NCBI GenBank assembly: GCA_030693705.1
Contig: JAUYAB010000008.1
Location: 124,001-188,000 of the forward strand
Direction of reading: 5' to 3'
DNA length: 64,000 nt
From: Ignavibacteria bacterium
GTDB lineage: Bacteria > Bacteroidota > Ignavibacteria > Ignavibacteriales > Ignavibacteriaceae
Positions 35,313-43,171 of the stretch are shown here, in pieces. Position numbers and translations under genes: made by a program. The first letter of the stretch is position 1; each line of letters begins with the position of its first letter. The notes below the pieces were generated by a model. The model worked only from the letters and a program-made list of their open reading frames with translations. It ran no database searches and was not told the origin of the DNA.

Positions 35313-36140
35313 ATGAAAACATCTTCGCTTTTCTTGATCGTTTTTCTTTTTCTTTTTGCAAACGGAATTTTCGCACAAAAAGATACTATCAAAACTTTTT
35401 ACCTGAACGGAAATCCGGAATCGGTTATTCCCCTTGATAATGGCGCTCGGGAAGGTGTAGCGAAATATTATTTTGAAAATGAAACCCTAAAAGAAGAACG
35501 AACTTACCAAGCCGGAAAAGTTGAAGGTGAAGTTAAACGCTATTACGAAAACGGAAAACTAAAAGAACTTTTTTCAATCTTAAAAGGAAAACGAGACGGC
35601 GCAACCACAACATATGACTCTCTCGGAAATTATCTCTCAGATGTTTATTACACGGAAGGAAAAGTTCAAACCGGAACCGAAGAACCGGCGGACAGCGAGG
35701 AAGTTTTTACCGCCGATATTGAAACAGACACTACCGCTTCTTCCGATTCAACTCCTTCATTCATTCCTCCGGCAGTTGTAAAAATTGAAAGCAAGCCTGA
35801 GCCGGTTGCGCAAGGCGAAATTTCCGACTCCGCTTTATATAGAAATCCGGCAATTTTTCCGGAGCCGAAAATCGGGTACAAAAAGTTTTATGAAAATATC
35901 GTTTATCCGCAAGCGGCAAAGGATAAAAAAGTTGAAGGAACAGTGCTGATAAAAGCCATCATTAACGAGTATGGCGATGTTGAGAAAACCGAAATTGTAA
36001 AGGGAATCGGTTACGGCTGCGAAGATGCAGCAGAAATTTCTATTTCGTATGCAAAATTTTATCCGGGACTTGTCCGCGGCAAACCGGTTAAAGTTGAAAT
36101 GGTTTTTGAGATTGAGTTTAAGCTTGCGAAAGAGAAGTAG
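35313..36140 (+). CDS. Exported protein with YwqK/MORN-type repeats and a TonB C-terminal domain
   Basis: The 275-residue protein has a signal peptide (MKTSSLFLIVFLFLFANGIFA). Then come MORN_2/YwqK-like repeats (GAREGVAKYYFENETLKEE, KVEGEVKRYYENGKLKEL, KRDGATTTYDSLGNY, about residues 35-115), a low-complexity acidic/Thr/Pro linker (about 118-175), and a TonB_C domain (VIYPQAAKDKKVEGTVLIKAI-like block, about 190-273). Because it is exported with no N-terminal anchor, it is probably not an energy-transducing TonB but a periplasmic protein using the same fold to bind partners. It is followed by a small lipoprotein gene after 6 bases. Confidence 0.8.
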   Translation: MKTSSLFLIVFLFLFANGIFAQKDTIKTFYLNGNPESVIPLDNGAREGVAKYYFENETLKEERTYQAGKVEGEVKRYYENGKLKELFSILKGKRDGATTTYDSLGNYLSDVYYTEGKVQTGTEEPADSEEVFTADIETDTTASSDSTPSFIPPAVVKIESKPEPVAQGEISDSALYRNPAIFPEPKIGYKKFYENIVYPQAAKDKKVEGTVLIKAIINEYGDVEKTEIVKGIGYGCEDAAEISISYAKFYPGLVRGKPVKVEMVFEIEFKLAKEK

Positions 36141-36146
36141 GAAAAC

Positions 36147-36716
36147 TTGGAAACAAAAAGAAGTTTATATTTTAGCATTTTATTATTAACCGTGAGTTAC
36201 GTGTTTATAAGTTTTTCATGTAAAGAAAAAACGATTGAAGAATATCAGTTCCCGGATATTCATGATTCGTTATACAATATCGATGTTGATATTCTTAATT
36301 ATCATTACCCTGTATTCTATGAAGCTCGATTTTCTTATGCTGGTACAATGGTTGAAGAATGTTTTTTACATGGGAATCTAGTAAGAGGGCCTAAACTAGA
36401 AATCGGGTACTATTTATTAGAAAACTATATTCCTATGAATATTAGAATAACATCAAAGGTAATAAATGGTAAAAGTAAAGGATATTTTATAAAATGGAGA
36501 CATCATGCTGGTGATTATAAAACATGTGAGTATGATATATGTGATTCTTTGATAACAAACCTACCCAATGAAATGATAAAAAAAATATATCCGAAATTCA
36601 AAGAGAAAATAATACATGAAAGTTTTGATAAAATTATTATTGACTATAAATCTCAGTTTAGAAATTTAGAGTTTTTTAATAAGATAAAATTCATAAAGCG
36701 AACTTCTTCCAAATGA
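36147..36716 (+). CDS. Small lipoprotein of unknown function
   Basis: I do not recognise a family. The 189-residue protein starts at TTG 36147 with no good ribosome site; the N-terminus METKRSLYFSILLLTVSYVFISFSC ends in a lipobox, so it is probably a lipoprotein. The mature part is polar, with several aromatic residues (IDVDILNYHYPVFYEARFSYAG) and a HHAGDYKTCEYDICDS pair of Cys. Its base composition is noticeably more AT-rich than its neighbours, which could mean recent acquisition. It follows the YwqK/TonB_C gene by 6 bases and is likely co-transcribed. Confidence 0.55.
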   Translation: METKRSLYFSILLLTVSYVFISFSCKEKTIEEYQFPDIHDSLYNIDVDILNYHYPVFYEARFSYAGTMVEECFLHGNLVRGPKLEIGYYLLENYIPMNIRITSKVINGKSKGYFIKWRHHAGDYKTCEYDICDSLITNLPNEMIKKIYPKFKEKIIHESFDKIIIDYKSQFRNLEFFNKIKFIKRTSSK

Positions 36717-36767
36717 TCGATGGGGAAAGAAGGGTTTGGAGATTTACATCGAAAATTTAAAATTAGT

Positions 36768-37082
36768 TTATTTCGCATCTTTTGATCTGTTTACCTTAAT
36801 AGTTTTTTCACGATTTTTCTGCAATTCTTTTCGGAGTTGAGCGGTAGTTATTATCTCACCTTTTTCGGAATCAGCTAAACCACGGGAAATCACATCAATA
36901 AATAATTTTGTCTGCCGTAATTCATCAAACTCTGCCGGCGAGATTAAAACCCCGGCGGGTTTTCCGTTTTGTGTTATGATGAGAGAATTTCTTTTGGATT
37001 GGATTTCTTTTAAATATGTCGCCAACCCGGCTTTAAATTGTCCAACAGGAATAATATCATTTGAAACTGATATAGAATTCAT
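36768..37082 (-). CDS. Orphan Phd/YefM-family antitoxin-like protein
   Basis: The 104 residues fit Phd/YefM: SVSNDIIPVGQFKAGLATYLKEIQ, then LIITQNGKPAGVLISPAEFDELRQT, with a charged C-terminal tail. Phd proteins bind operator DNA and neutralise a Doc, YoeB or ParE toxin. No toxin frame follows: downstream is a gap and the convergent lipoprotein gene. It is therefore a solitary antitoxin, or the remnant of a pair. A palindromic repeat of the family that bounds the GxxExxY unit lies upstream at 37168-37251. Confidence 0.75.
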   Translation of the reverse strand: MNSISVSNDIIPVGQFKAGLATYLKEIQSKRNSLIITQNGKPAGVLISPAEFDELRQTKLFIDVISRGLADSEKGEIITTAQLRKELQKNREKTIKVNRSKDAK

Positions 37083-37167
37083 TTTAAGTCCTAATTTTGT
37101 CTTTATTCGGTACTTAATTTAGTCCTAAATTACGACAAGAGCAAGGGTCGGCTGAATGAATAATTTT

Positions 37168-37251
37168 CTTAGTGTTTCTTTGTGCTCTCCGTGCCTTTGT
37201 GGTGAAAAAAGATTTACCACTAAGACACTCAGAACACTTAGTTGCACTAAG
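37168..37251. repeat. Solo palindromic repeat, CTTAGTGTTTCT...GTGGT family
   Basis: The left arm (CTTAGTGTTTCTTTGTG, then CTCTCCGTGCCTTTGTGGT) and the right arm (ACCACTAAGACACTCAG, then AACACTTAG...CACTAAG) face each other around a short A-rich loop. The skeleton CTTAGTGTTTCTnnGTGnnCTnnGTGCCTnnGTGGT is shared with the right boundary of the GxxExxY unit at 46830-46870. Here the GTGGT ends face inward, the reverse of their order around that unit. Confidence 0.8.
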
Positions 37252-37261
37252 TTAAAAACGC

Positions 37262-37648
37262 TTACTTAGCCTGGTGTTTCATTTCCGAAATACGAACTAT
37301 GGTGTAAGCAATCAGCGCAAAGATAAAAAAAACTAAAAGCATCCAGGCGATACTTTGCAGTGACTCGATGATTGTTCTGTAAATTTCAAGTATCCACCGC
37401 TCGGAAGTAAGTGCAAGAGGTTGTGCGTTTTTTCCGCCTGAAATATATTTCTCCAATTCCCAAACACGCACACCGCCGGAAATACCGACAACGTAAATGG
37501 CAAACGTAACATACTTCGTCCATGCCGTTTGGATTTCATCGGCGATAATTCTTTTTAACATTGCGGCTACGGGTTTTTTAAAGAAGAGAACAACGACAAA
37601 AGAAGTTGCCGCGGCAAGAAAAAGAGTTAAGAGTAAAAGAATGATCAT
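37262..37648 (-). CDS. Small membrane protein of unknown function
   Basis: The 128 residues contain three predicted membrane segments (about 3-23, 46-60 and 98-118). The N-terminus is MIILLLLTLFLAAATSFVVVLFF and the central part holds IIADEIQTAWTKYVTFAIYVVGISGGVRVWELEKYI. I have the impression of a conserved hypothetical family but cannot name it. It has a GGAGAAAG ribosome site. The next upstream gene (38027) encodes a small exported protein; the 31-base gap suggests co-transcription. Confidence 0.6.
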   Translation of the reverse strand: MIILLLLTLFLAAATSFVVVLFFKKPVAAMLKRIIADEIQTAWTKYVTFAIYVVGISGGVRVWELEKYISGGKNAQPLALTSERWILEIYRTIIESLQSIAWMLLVFFIFALIAYTIVRISEMKHQAK

Positions 37649-37679
37649 TTCTTTCTCCTTACATTATGGTGGCGAAAAG

Positions 37680-38027
37680 TTATTCGCTGTTGTCTTTTAG
37701 CAACTCGGAATTCTTCTCGATGTATCCGTCCTTCGCCAGGCTATCGTACGAGCGATGAACAACAATAGTAACGTCGGAAGATTCATTGTGCCCTGTGGAT
37801 TCGATAATGGCGCCGTTAATTTCTTTCGATATTTTGATCGTGGCGATCAACTTATCTTGAGAGATCAATTTGTTTTCAAACTTGGTTTTCTTTCCCTTCA
37901 AGTTTGATAAACCCCAATAGACGCCCTTCTTAGCATTTTGATAAGCGAGCGCAAGCTCATCTTCCATCTGCTGATTAAACGACATAAAAAGAAACGGAAC
38001 AAGTAATACCCAAATTTTCAGTAACAT
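37680..38027 (-). CDS. Small exported protein of unknown function
   Basis: The 115 residues start with a hydrophobic signal (MLLKIWVLLVPFLFMSF) and continue as a polar domain with QMEDELALAYQNAKKGVYWGLSNLKGKKTKFENKLISQDKLIATIKISKE. No Cys is available for lipidation, so it is probably periplasmic. The C-terminal half has a strand-rich pattern with TIVVHRSYDSLAKDGYI. No family was recognised. It lies just downstream of pepT (27 bases), on the same strand. Confidence 0.55.
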   Translation of the reverse strand: MLLKIWVLLVPFLFMSFNQQMEDELALAYQNAKKGVYWGLSNLKGKKTKFENKLISQDKLIATIKISKEINGAIIESTGHNESSDVTIVVHRSYDSLAKDGYIEKNSELLKDNSE

Positions 38028-38054
38028 AACTCCCTCATATTTTATGAAAATGAA

Positions 38055-39302
38055 TTACCCTTTTTCCTCCCAAATTTGAGCGATAGTTACAATCACCCGG
38101 ACAGCCATTTCCATATCTTGAATAGCTACCCACTCTGTTTTGGAATGAAAACTGTGTTCACCGGCAAAAATATTCGGAGTTGGTAATCCCATAAAAGATA
38201 ACCTGGCTCCATCAGTACCGCCACGAATTGCCGATTGTTTCGGGACGATATTCAAACGCTCCATCGCTTCGATGGCGTAATTTGAAACTTGTTTGTGTTG
38301 ATCGAGAATGTATCGCATATTCCGGTACTGCTCAATCTGCTGGAAAGTGTAACGCGCTCCGGGAAATTCTTCCACTATTTTTGCGGCTAACTTGATCAAC
38401 AAATCTTCATACTCTTTTAATTTTTCTTGATCGAAATCTCTAATAATAAATTTTACCGTTGTTTCTTCTTCACTTCCGGTAATATTAAATGGATGAACAT
38501 ATCCTTCTCTCTCATCGGTTGTTTCAGGAGAAAGAAATTCTTTTGGAAGCTTGTCAATAAAATGTGCCGCTACTTTTATCGCATTGATCATCTTCCCTTT
38601 TGCGTATCCGGGATGAATATTTTTTCCTTGAAATTTGAAAAAGAGCGCATCGGCGGAAAAAGTTTCTACTTCAACTTCGCCGCGTGTTTGTCCATCAACT
38701 GTGTAAGCGTATTTTGCGCCGAATTTTTTTACATCGAATTTTTCCGTTCCTCTGCCAACTTCTTCATCAGGAGTAAAACAGATTTTTATTTCTCCATGTT
38801 TAACTTCGGGATGAGAAAGAAAATAATTTATCGCGTCAACGATTTCCGCAACGCCGCATTTGTTATCGGCGCCAAGCAAGGTTGAGCCATCGGAAGTGAT
38901 AATATCATATCCTATCATTTCTTTTAAATCAGAATTGTCTTCAGCTTTTATGATTTGCCCATCTTTTTCAAGTACAATATCGCCGCCTTGATAATTTTTT
39001 CTGATAACGGCTTTAACATTTGCACCGGAAACAGCCGGAGAGGTATCAACGTGCGCAATAAATCCGATGGTTGGAACTTGCCTATCCGTGTTTGCCGGAA
39101 GCGTTGCCATCACGTAGCCATACTCATCCATGTGAGCATCAGCCAAACCCAAAGCTTTAAGTTCTGTGGCTAAATCTTTTGAAAGAATTTTTTGTTTTTC
39201 TGAACTAGGAAAGCAAGTAGCTTCTTCGTCTGATTGCGTATCATATTTTACATAGTTAAGAAAACGGTCAACGCAGGTGAATTTATAATTTGAGTCGAAC
39301 AT
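38055..39302 (-). CDS. pepT: Peptidase T (tripeptide aminopeptidase)
   Basis: PepT removes the N-terminal residue of tripeptides and belongs to the M20 zinc peptidases. The 415 residues are of normal length. Zinc-site motifs are visible: IGFIAHVDTSPAVSG (first metal His/Asp near residue 83), LLGADNKCGVAEI (bridging Asp), CFTPDEEVGRGTEKFD (catalytic and metal Glu), and TVDGQTRGEVEVE. The C-terminal IRGGTDGARLSFMGLPTPNIFAGEHSFHSKTEWV carries the last ligand. The gene is cytoplasmic. The OPT-type peptide transporter gene lies 77 bases upstream, so uptake and cleavage of short peptides may be co-regulated. Confidence 0.95.
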   Translation of the reverse strand: MFDSNYKFTCVDRFLNYVKYDTQSDEEATCFPSSEKQKILSKDLATELKALGLADAHMDEYGYVMATLPANTDRQVPTIGFIAHVDTSPAVSGANVKAVIRKNYQGGDIVLEKDGQIIKAEDNSDLKEMIGYDIITSDGSTLLGADNKCGVAEIVDAINYFLSHPEVKHGEIKICFTPDEEVGRGTEKFDVKKFGAKYAYTVDGQTRGEVEVETFSADALFFKFQGKNIHPGYAKGKMINAIKVAAHFIDKLPKEFLSPETTDEREGYVHPFNITGSEEETTVKFIIRDFDQEKLKEYEDLLIKLAAKIVEEFPGARYTFQQIEQYRNMRYILDQHKQVSNYAIEAMERLNIVPKQSAIRGGTDGARLSFMGLPTPNIFAGEHSFHSKTEWVAIQDMEMAVRVIVTIAQIWEEKG

Positions 39303-39379
39303 AAAAACCTTTATATATTTTGAATGTTTACAATTCTATAATTCTATTAAATACAACTTACAAAAAACAATATTTAAAG

Positions 39380-41356
39380 TCACTCTTCAATTTTTGCGCG
39401 CATGGAATCCCAAATCATGTAAGCGCAGATTACCGCAAACATAACGAGTGCCAATAATTCTGCCGGGTGCGATTCGAACCATTCGTTATTAACCCAGTTA
39501 AAACCGGAATAACGAAGGATAGCGCTTATCACGCCCATCAACGCTCCGCCGGCAATAAATCCGGAAGCGATCAATGTTCCGCGTTCGCGTCTTGCGGTAT
39601 TTAATTTTTCATCTTTGCTTCTGGTAGAAACAAAGTGAGCGATCAATCCGCCAACAAGTAACGGCGTGTTTAATTCCAGAGGAATGTACATACCAAGCGC
39701 AAAAGCCAAGGCGGGAATTTTCAACATTGTTAAAACCAACGCGAACAATGCACCCGCAACATACAGCAGCCACGGCGCAGGTTGGTTTGCCATTAACGGT
39801 TTAATTACGGCTGCCATTGCGTTTGCTTGCGGTGCAACCAAAGCGCCTTCGCCGCTGAATCCGTAGGTTTCGTTCAAAATTAAAATTACCCAGCCGACTG
39901 TTGCTGCAGAAACCAACGTTCCCAAAAATTTCCAGGTTTGTTGTTTATATGGAGAAGAACCGAGCCAATAACCGATTTTTAAATCGGTAATAAAACCACC
40001 CGACATTGATAACGCTGTACAAACAGCTCCACCAATTACTAATGCAGCAACCATTCCCGCTTCACCTTTTAAGCCGACGGAAACCAAAATGATCGATGAA
40101 ATGATCAGCGTCATTAACGTCATTCCGGAAACAGGATTCGTTCCAACAATTGCAATAGCATTTGCCGCAACTGTCGTAAACAAAAACGAAATGATCAGTA
40201 CGATCAACAAACCGACGAAAGCATACGTAACATTATTCACAACTCCAAAGAGGAAGAAAAGAAAAATCAGAACTGCTGTAATTACAATTCCACCAACGAT
40301 TACAAGCATCGGTAAATCTTTTTGCGTCCGCAGTGTATTGTTGCCGCTTTTTACACCGCCGAAAATTTCTTTAACAGCAAGTGAAAACGCGGAAGAAATA
40401 ATTTTGGAAGAACGAATGATACCGATGATTCCCGCCATTGCTATTCCGCCAATACCAATGTGGCGGACATAATTACGGAAAATTTCTTCTGCTGACATAT
40501 CACCTATCAGCTTTGTAACATTTGCACCAAGCGGCAAAGTCGCGCTCCCGCCGATATGATAAACAATCGGAATCAATACATACCATGAAACAAATGAACC
40601 GGCGGCGATGATTGCAGAATATTTCAAACCAACAATGTAACCAAGTCCCATTACCGCAGCGCCGACGTTCATTTTAAAAACTAATTTTGTTTTGTCCGCG
40701 AGTTGCTGTCCGAGTGGAATAACGCGGGTAGAAAAAACTTCACTCCACCAGCCGAACGTTGCTATTATGAAATCATAAACACCGCCGATAAGTCCGCTGA
40801 TAACTAAAACAACAGCTTGATTACCGCCTTTTTCTCCCGCGACCAAAACTTCTGTTGTTGCAGTTGCTTCGGGAAAAGGAAATTTTCCATGCATCTCCTG
40901 CACAAAATATTTTCTAAATGGAATAAGAAAAAGAATTCCAAGAATTCCGCCGAAGAGCGAAGCTAAAAATATTTTATAGAAATCGGCATTAAGATTAAGA
41001 ATATAGAGAGCGGGAATTGTAAAGATAGCTCCGGCAACAATTACTCCGGAGCTTGCGCCGATTGATTGAATGATTACATTTTCACCAAGCGCGTTTTTCC
41101 TTTTGGTAACTGCCGAAAGTCCGACGGCAATAATTGCGATAGGAATTGCCGCCTCGAACACCTGCCCTATCTTTAAACCGAGATAAGCCGCAGCCGCAGA
41201 AAATAAGGCTGCCATCACTAATCCCCAAAACACCGACCAGGGAGTTACTTCAGGATAAACCTTTTTGGGATCCATTATTGGAGAATAAACTTCTCCCTCT
41301 TTTAATTCTTTATATGCATTTTCCGGTAATCCTTTAACTGAAGTCTGCTGTTCCAC
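39380..41356 (-). CDS. OPT-family oligopeptide transporter
   Basis: The 658-residue protein is a polytopic membrane protein with about 14-16 hydrophobic segments and fits the bacterial OPT (oligopeptide/metal-chelate) group. Recognisable parts are TPWSVFWGLVMAALFSAAAAYLGLKIGQVFEA near the N-terminus, FPEATATTEVLVAGEKGG, and the NPVSGMTLMTLI and GGFITDLKIGYWLGSSP blocks. The substrate might be short peptides or a metal chelate. The pepT gene downstream (77 bases) favours peptides, but this is inference. Confidence 0.92.
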   Translation of the reverse strand: MEQQTSVKGLPENAYKELKEGEVYSPIMDPKKVYPEVTPWSVFWGLVMAALFSAAAAYLGLKIGQVFEAAIPIAIIAVGLSAVTKRKNALGENVIIQSIGASSGVIVAGAIFTIPALYILNLNADFYKIFLASLFGGILGILFLIPFRKYFVQEMHGKFPFPEATATTEVLVAGEKGGNQAVVLVISGLIGGVYDFIIATFGWWSEVFSTRVIPLGQQLADKTKLVFKMNVGAAVMGLGYIVGLKYSAIIAAGSFVSWYVLIPIVYHIGGSATLPLGANVTKLIGDMSAEEIFRNYVRHIGIGGIAMAGIIGIIRSSKIISSAFSLAVKEIFGGVKSGNNTLRTQKDLPMLVIVGGIVITAVLIFLFFLFGVVNNVTYAFVGLLIVLIISFLFTTVAANAIAIVGTNPVSGMTLMTLIISSIILVSVGLKGEAGMVAALVIGGAVCTALSMSGGFITDLKIGYWLGSSPYKQQTWKFLGTLVSAATVGWVILILNETYGFSGEGALVAPQANAMAAVIKPLMANQPAPWLLYVAGALFALVLTMLKIPALAFALGMYIPLELNTPLLVGGLIAHFVSTRSKDEKLNTARRERGTLIASGFIAGGALMGVISAILRYSGFNWVNNEWFESHPAELLALVMFAVICAYMIWDSMRAKIEE

Positions 41357-41584
41357 TAAGAACCTCGTAATGATTGGTTAATGTTATATTCTTTGCAGGA
41401 AAAATATCAAAAAGGTTGGTGAAAGAGAAATGCTAATTTAAAAGAAATGAGAATTTTTTTTACAAAGAATACCGGGCGATAATTCTTGATTGAGAAAAAT
41501 TATTGATTTAATTTACAGAGAGCAGAAAATTTTTTGCCGTTGGTTGCTATAATAACCACCATTCAATAACTATTGGAGATTAAC

Positions 41585-41824
41585 ATGGGTATATTCGATA
41601 GAACAAAAAAATTAGATAGACAAATTTCTTCTTTCTCGATGAATCAAAAAAAGATCGTTTGCCCTTTTTGCGGACACGACAAATTTGAGTACCGTGAAAT
41701 TTTGTTGAACACTCCGGGAATGACGTTCTTGGGATTTGATTGGGCAAACAGATCGGCTTCGGTTTTAATTTGCACCGATTGTTCAAGGATTGAGTGGTTT
41801 TTCAATCAACCCACTTTCCTGTAG
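41585..41824 (+). CDS. Small zinc-ribbon protein
   Basis: ATG 41585, behind a GGAG site, gives 79 residues; an in-frame upstream ATG at 41573 adds four. Two Cys pairs, CPFCGHDKF near residue 27 and CTDCSRIEWF near residue 64, form a probable zinc ribbon. Between them, LLNTPGMTFLGFDWANRSASVLI is hydrophobic and conserved-looking. The family resembles short zinc-ribbon proteins of unknown role. It is transcribed convergently to pdxB. A TATAAT at 41549-41554 in the upstream region could be its -10 box. Confidence 0.65.
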   Translation: MGIFDRTKKLDRQISSFSMNQKKIVCPFCGHDKFEYREILLNTPGMTFLGFDWANRSASVLICTDCSRIEWFFNQPTFL

Positions 41825-41845
41825 CGTTTACCGGCACAAAAAATA

Positions 41846-42973
41846 TTATAAATTGAAACGAAGCGCTTGCAAGAATTTTGCAAGTTCTTCGGAAAGAGCA
41901 TTTGCTTTAATAGAATAGTTCGTGAACTCTCTTCTTAAAGGATATTCTTTCCGCAAAGCATCAAAATATTTTCCCAGTGATTCTTTATTGCCGGAAAACG
42001 TTTTTAATCGTTTTGAATCTTCTTCAATATCATAAATTTTCTTGAAGAGCACATAGAAATATTCCTCCTTCGAACCAGGAAAAGCGATCTCTATTTCGGA
42101 ATATTTGCATTCCGGCAATGTCGGCTTCCACAAAATATTTTTGTTGAAAAACTTATTCATCGCATCAACCATCATTCTGGTGCCGTTAATTTTTCCTTCC
42201 AAAGAATATCCGGCAACGTGCGGAGTTGTAAAAAGAACTTTCTTTATTAACTCTTTGTCAATGTTCGGTTCATTCTCCCAAACATCAAGAATAGCGGTGA
42301 TCTTTTTTTCATCGAGTAAATCAAATAACGCTGTATTATCAACTACTTCGCCACGCGATGCATTTATAAATATTGTTCCTTCTTTCAGCTTCGCTAAAAC
42401 ATTTCTATTAAAAAGATGAAATGTTTTATCATCGCCTTCATAAGTCAACGGTGTGTGAATTGTGATGATCTCGGCAGTAAGAATTTCTTCAAGTGAAACA
42501 AAGGCGGTGTTCAATTCTTTTTTCTGTCTCGGCGGATCGTTCATTAAAACTTTCAATCCGTAGGCTTCGGCAATTCTAACAATTCTGCTTCCAATATTTC
42601 CAACGCCAACAATGCCGATGGTTTTATCTTTTAAAGAAATATTTTGCTTCACGACAGCAGAAAACAATGCGGTAAAAACATATTCGGCAACGGCATCAGC
42701 ATTGCATCCTTTTGCATCTGCAAAACCGATTGAATTTTTCAGCAAGTAATTAAGATCAACATGATCTGTCCCGATTGTTGCGGTTCCAACAAACGAAACG
42801 GAGGTTCCTTCCAACAAATCTTTATTTATCTTTGTTATTGAGCGAACGATTAACGCATCCGCATCTTTTAAAACCGATTGATCAATTTCTCTTCCTTGCA
42901 TGAGCCGCACTTCACCAAACTTTGAAAAAGCTTCTTCGGCAAAGGCTACATTTTCATCAACAACTATTTTCAT
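41846..42973 (-). CDS. pdxB: Erythronate-4-phosphate dehydrogenase
   Basis: PdxB oxidises 4-phosphoerythronate in the DXP-independent branch of pyridoxal-5-phosphate synthesis. The 375 residues match PdxB. Signatures are MKIVVDENVAFAEEAFSKFG, ADALIVRSITKINKDLLEG, VGTATIGTDHVDL, and the NAD-binding GIVGVGNIGSRIVRIAEAYG near residue 120. The catalytic Arg of INASRGEVVD and the Glu of WENEPNID follow; the active-site His lies in TTPHVAGYSLEGK. The C-terminal dimerisation extension is present. It is divergent from the his operon, with its 5' end about 200 bases from hisG. Confidence 0.95.
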   Translation of the reverse strand: MKIVVDENVAFAEEAFSKFGEVRLMQGREIDQSVLKDADALIVRSITKINKDLLEGTSVSFVGTATIGTDHVDLNYLLKNSIGFADAKGCNADAVAEYVFTALFSAVVKQNISLKDKTIGIVGVGNIGSRIVRIAEAYGLKVLMNDPPRQKKELNTAFVSLEEILTAEIITIHTPLTYEGDDKTFHLFNRNVLAKLKEGTIFINASRGEVVDNTALFDLLDEKKITAILDVWENEPNIDKELIKKVLFTTPHVAGYSLEGKINGTRMMVDAMNKFFNKNILWKPTLPECKYSEIEIAFPGSKEEYFYVLFKKIYDIEEDSKRLKTFSGNKESLGKYFDALRKEYPLRREFTNYSIKANALSEELAKFLQALRFNL

Positions 42974-42988
42974 TTTTAATTGTTTCGG

Positions 42989-43021
42989 TTTTGATTTGTT
43001 CGAACTTTTCTATTAAATTTG
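42989..43021 (+). promoter_or_regulatory. Predicted promoter of the histidine operon
   Basis: TTTTG at 42989-42993 and TAAATTTG at 43014-43021 are 20 bases apart, an exact match to the Bacteroidota pattern TTTG-N19/21-TAnnTTTG. The predicted start of transcription (5-8 bases after the -7 box) falls near 43026-43029, directly before the leader-peptide ATG at 43030, so the leader mRNA would be leaderless or nearly so. Confidence 0.6.
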
Positions 43022-43029
43022 CATTGTAA

Positions 43030-43101
43030 ATGAAATCACTTAATACAAATATAACAATTCACCATCATCGCACATATTTATCCTGCGTCGGCGGCGAGTA
43101 G
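43030..43101 (+). CDS. hisL: His operon leader peptide (HHH, 23 residues)
   Basis: A 24-codon frame starts at ATG 43030 and ends TAG 43099-43101, encoding MKSLNTNITIHHHRTYLSCV and three more residues (GGE). Codons 11-13 are CAC CAT CAT, three consecutive His. It sits just after the predicted promoter and just before a terminator preceding hisG. Consecutive His codons in a short frame upstream of the his structural genes are the hallmark of ribosome-mediated attenuation. No Shine-Dalgarno is visible, consistent with the predicted leaderless start. The peptide is too short to be functional itself; its role would be to report charged tRNA-His. Confidence 0.82.
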   Translation: MKSLNTNITIHHHRTYLSCVGGE

Positions 43102-43157
43102 TATCTTTTTGTTATTTTGAACACCAGCCCCCGACAAACTTGTCGGGTTTTTTGTTT
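43087..43157 (+). promoter_or_regulatory. His operon attenuator (mutually exclusive antiterminator and terminator)
   Basis: GTCGGCGG at 43087-43094, inside leader codons 20-22, can pair with CCCCCGAC at 43128-43135 (five plus two base pairs around one mismatch). The same CCCGAC segment is the left arm of the terminator at 43130-43147. A ribosome stalled at the His codons (43060-43068) leaves GTCGGCGG free, so the antiterminator forms and hisG is transcribed. A ribosome reaching the stop codon covers it, and the terminator forms. Confidence 0.75.
43130..43157 (+). terminator. Attenuator terminator before hisG
   Basis: CCCGACA pairs with TGTCGGG around AACT, a 7-bp GC-rich stem, directly followed by TTTTTTGTTTT. 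It lies between the leader peptide and hisG rather than after a gene, which fits regulated termination of the his operon. Confidence 0.85.
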
Positions 43158-43171
43158 TAAAGGAATCAACT

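Noticed and set aside
38427-38885. 152-codon open frame opposite pepT
   Set aside because: Antisense to the conserved M20 core, Phe/Ile-rich shadow product.
39468-39482. tRNA-like T-loop string GATTCGAACC
   Set aside because: Inside the transporter coding frame, without an acceptor stem or anticodon arm.
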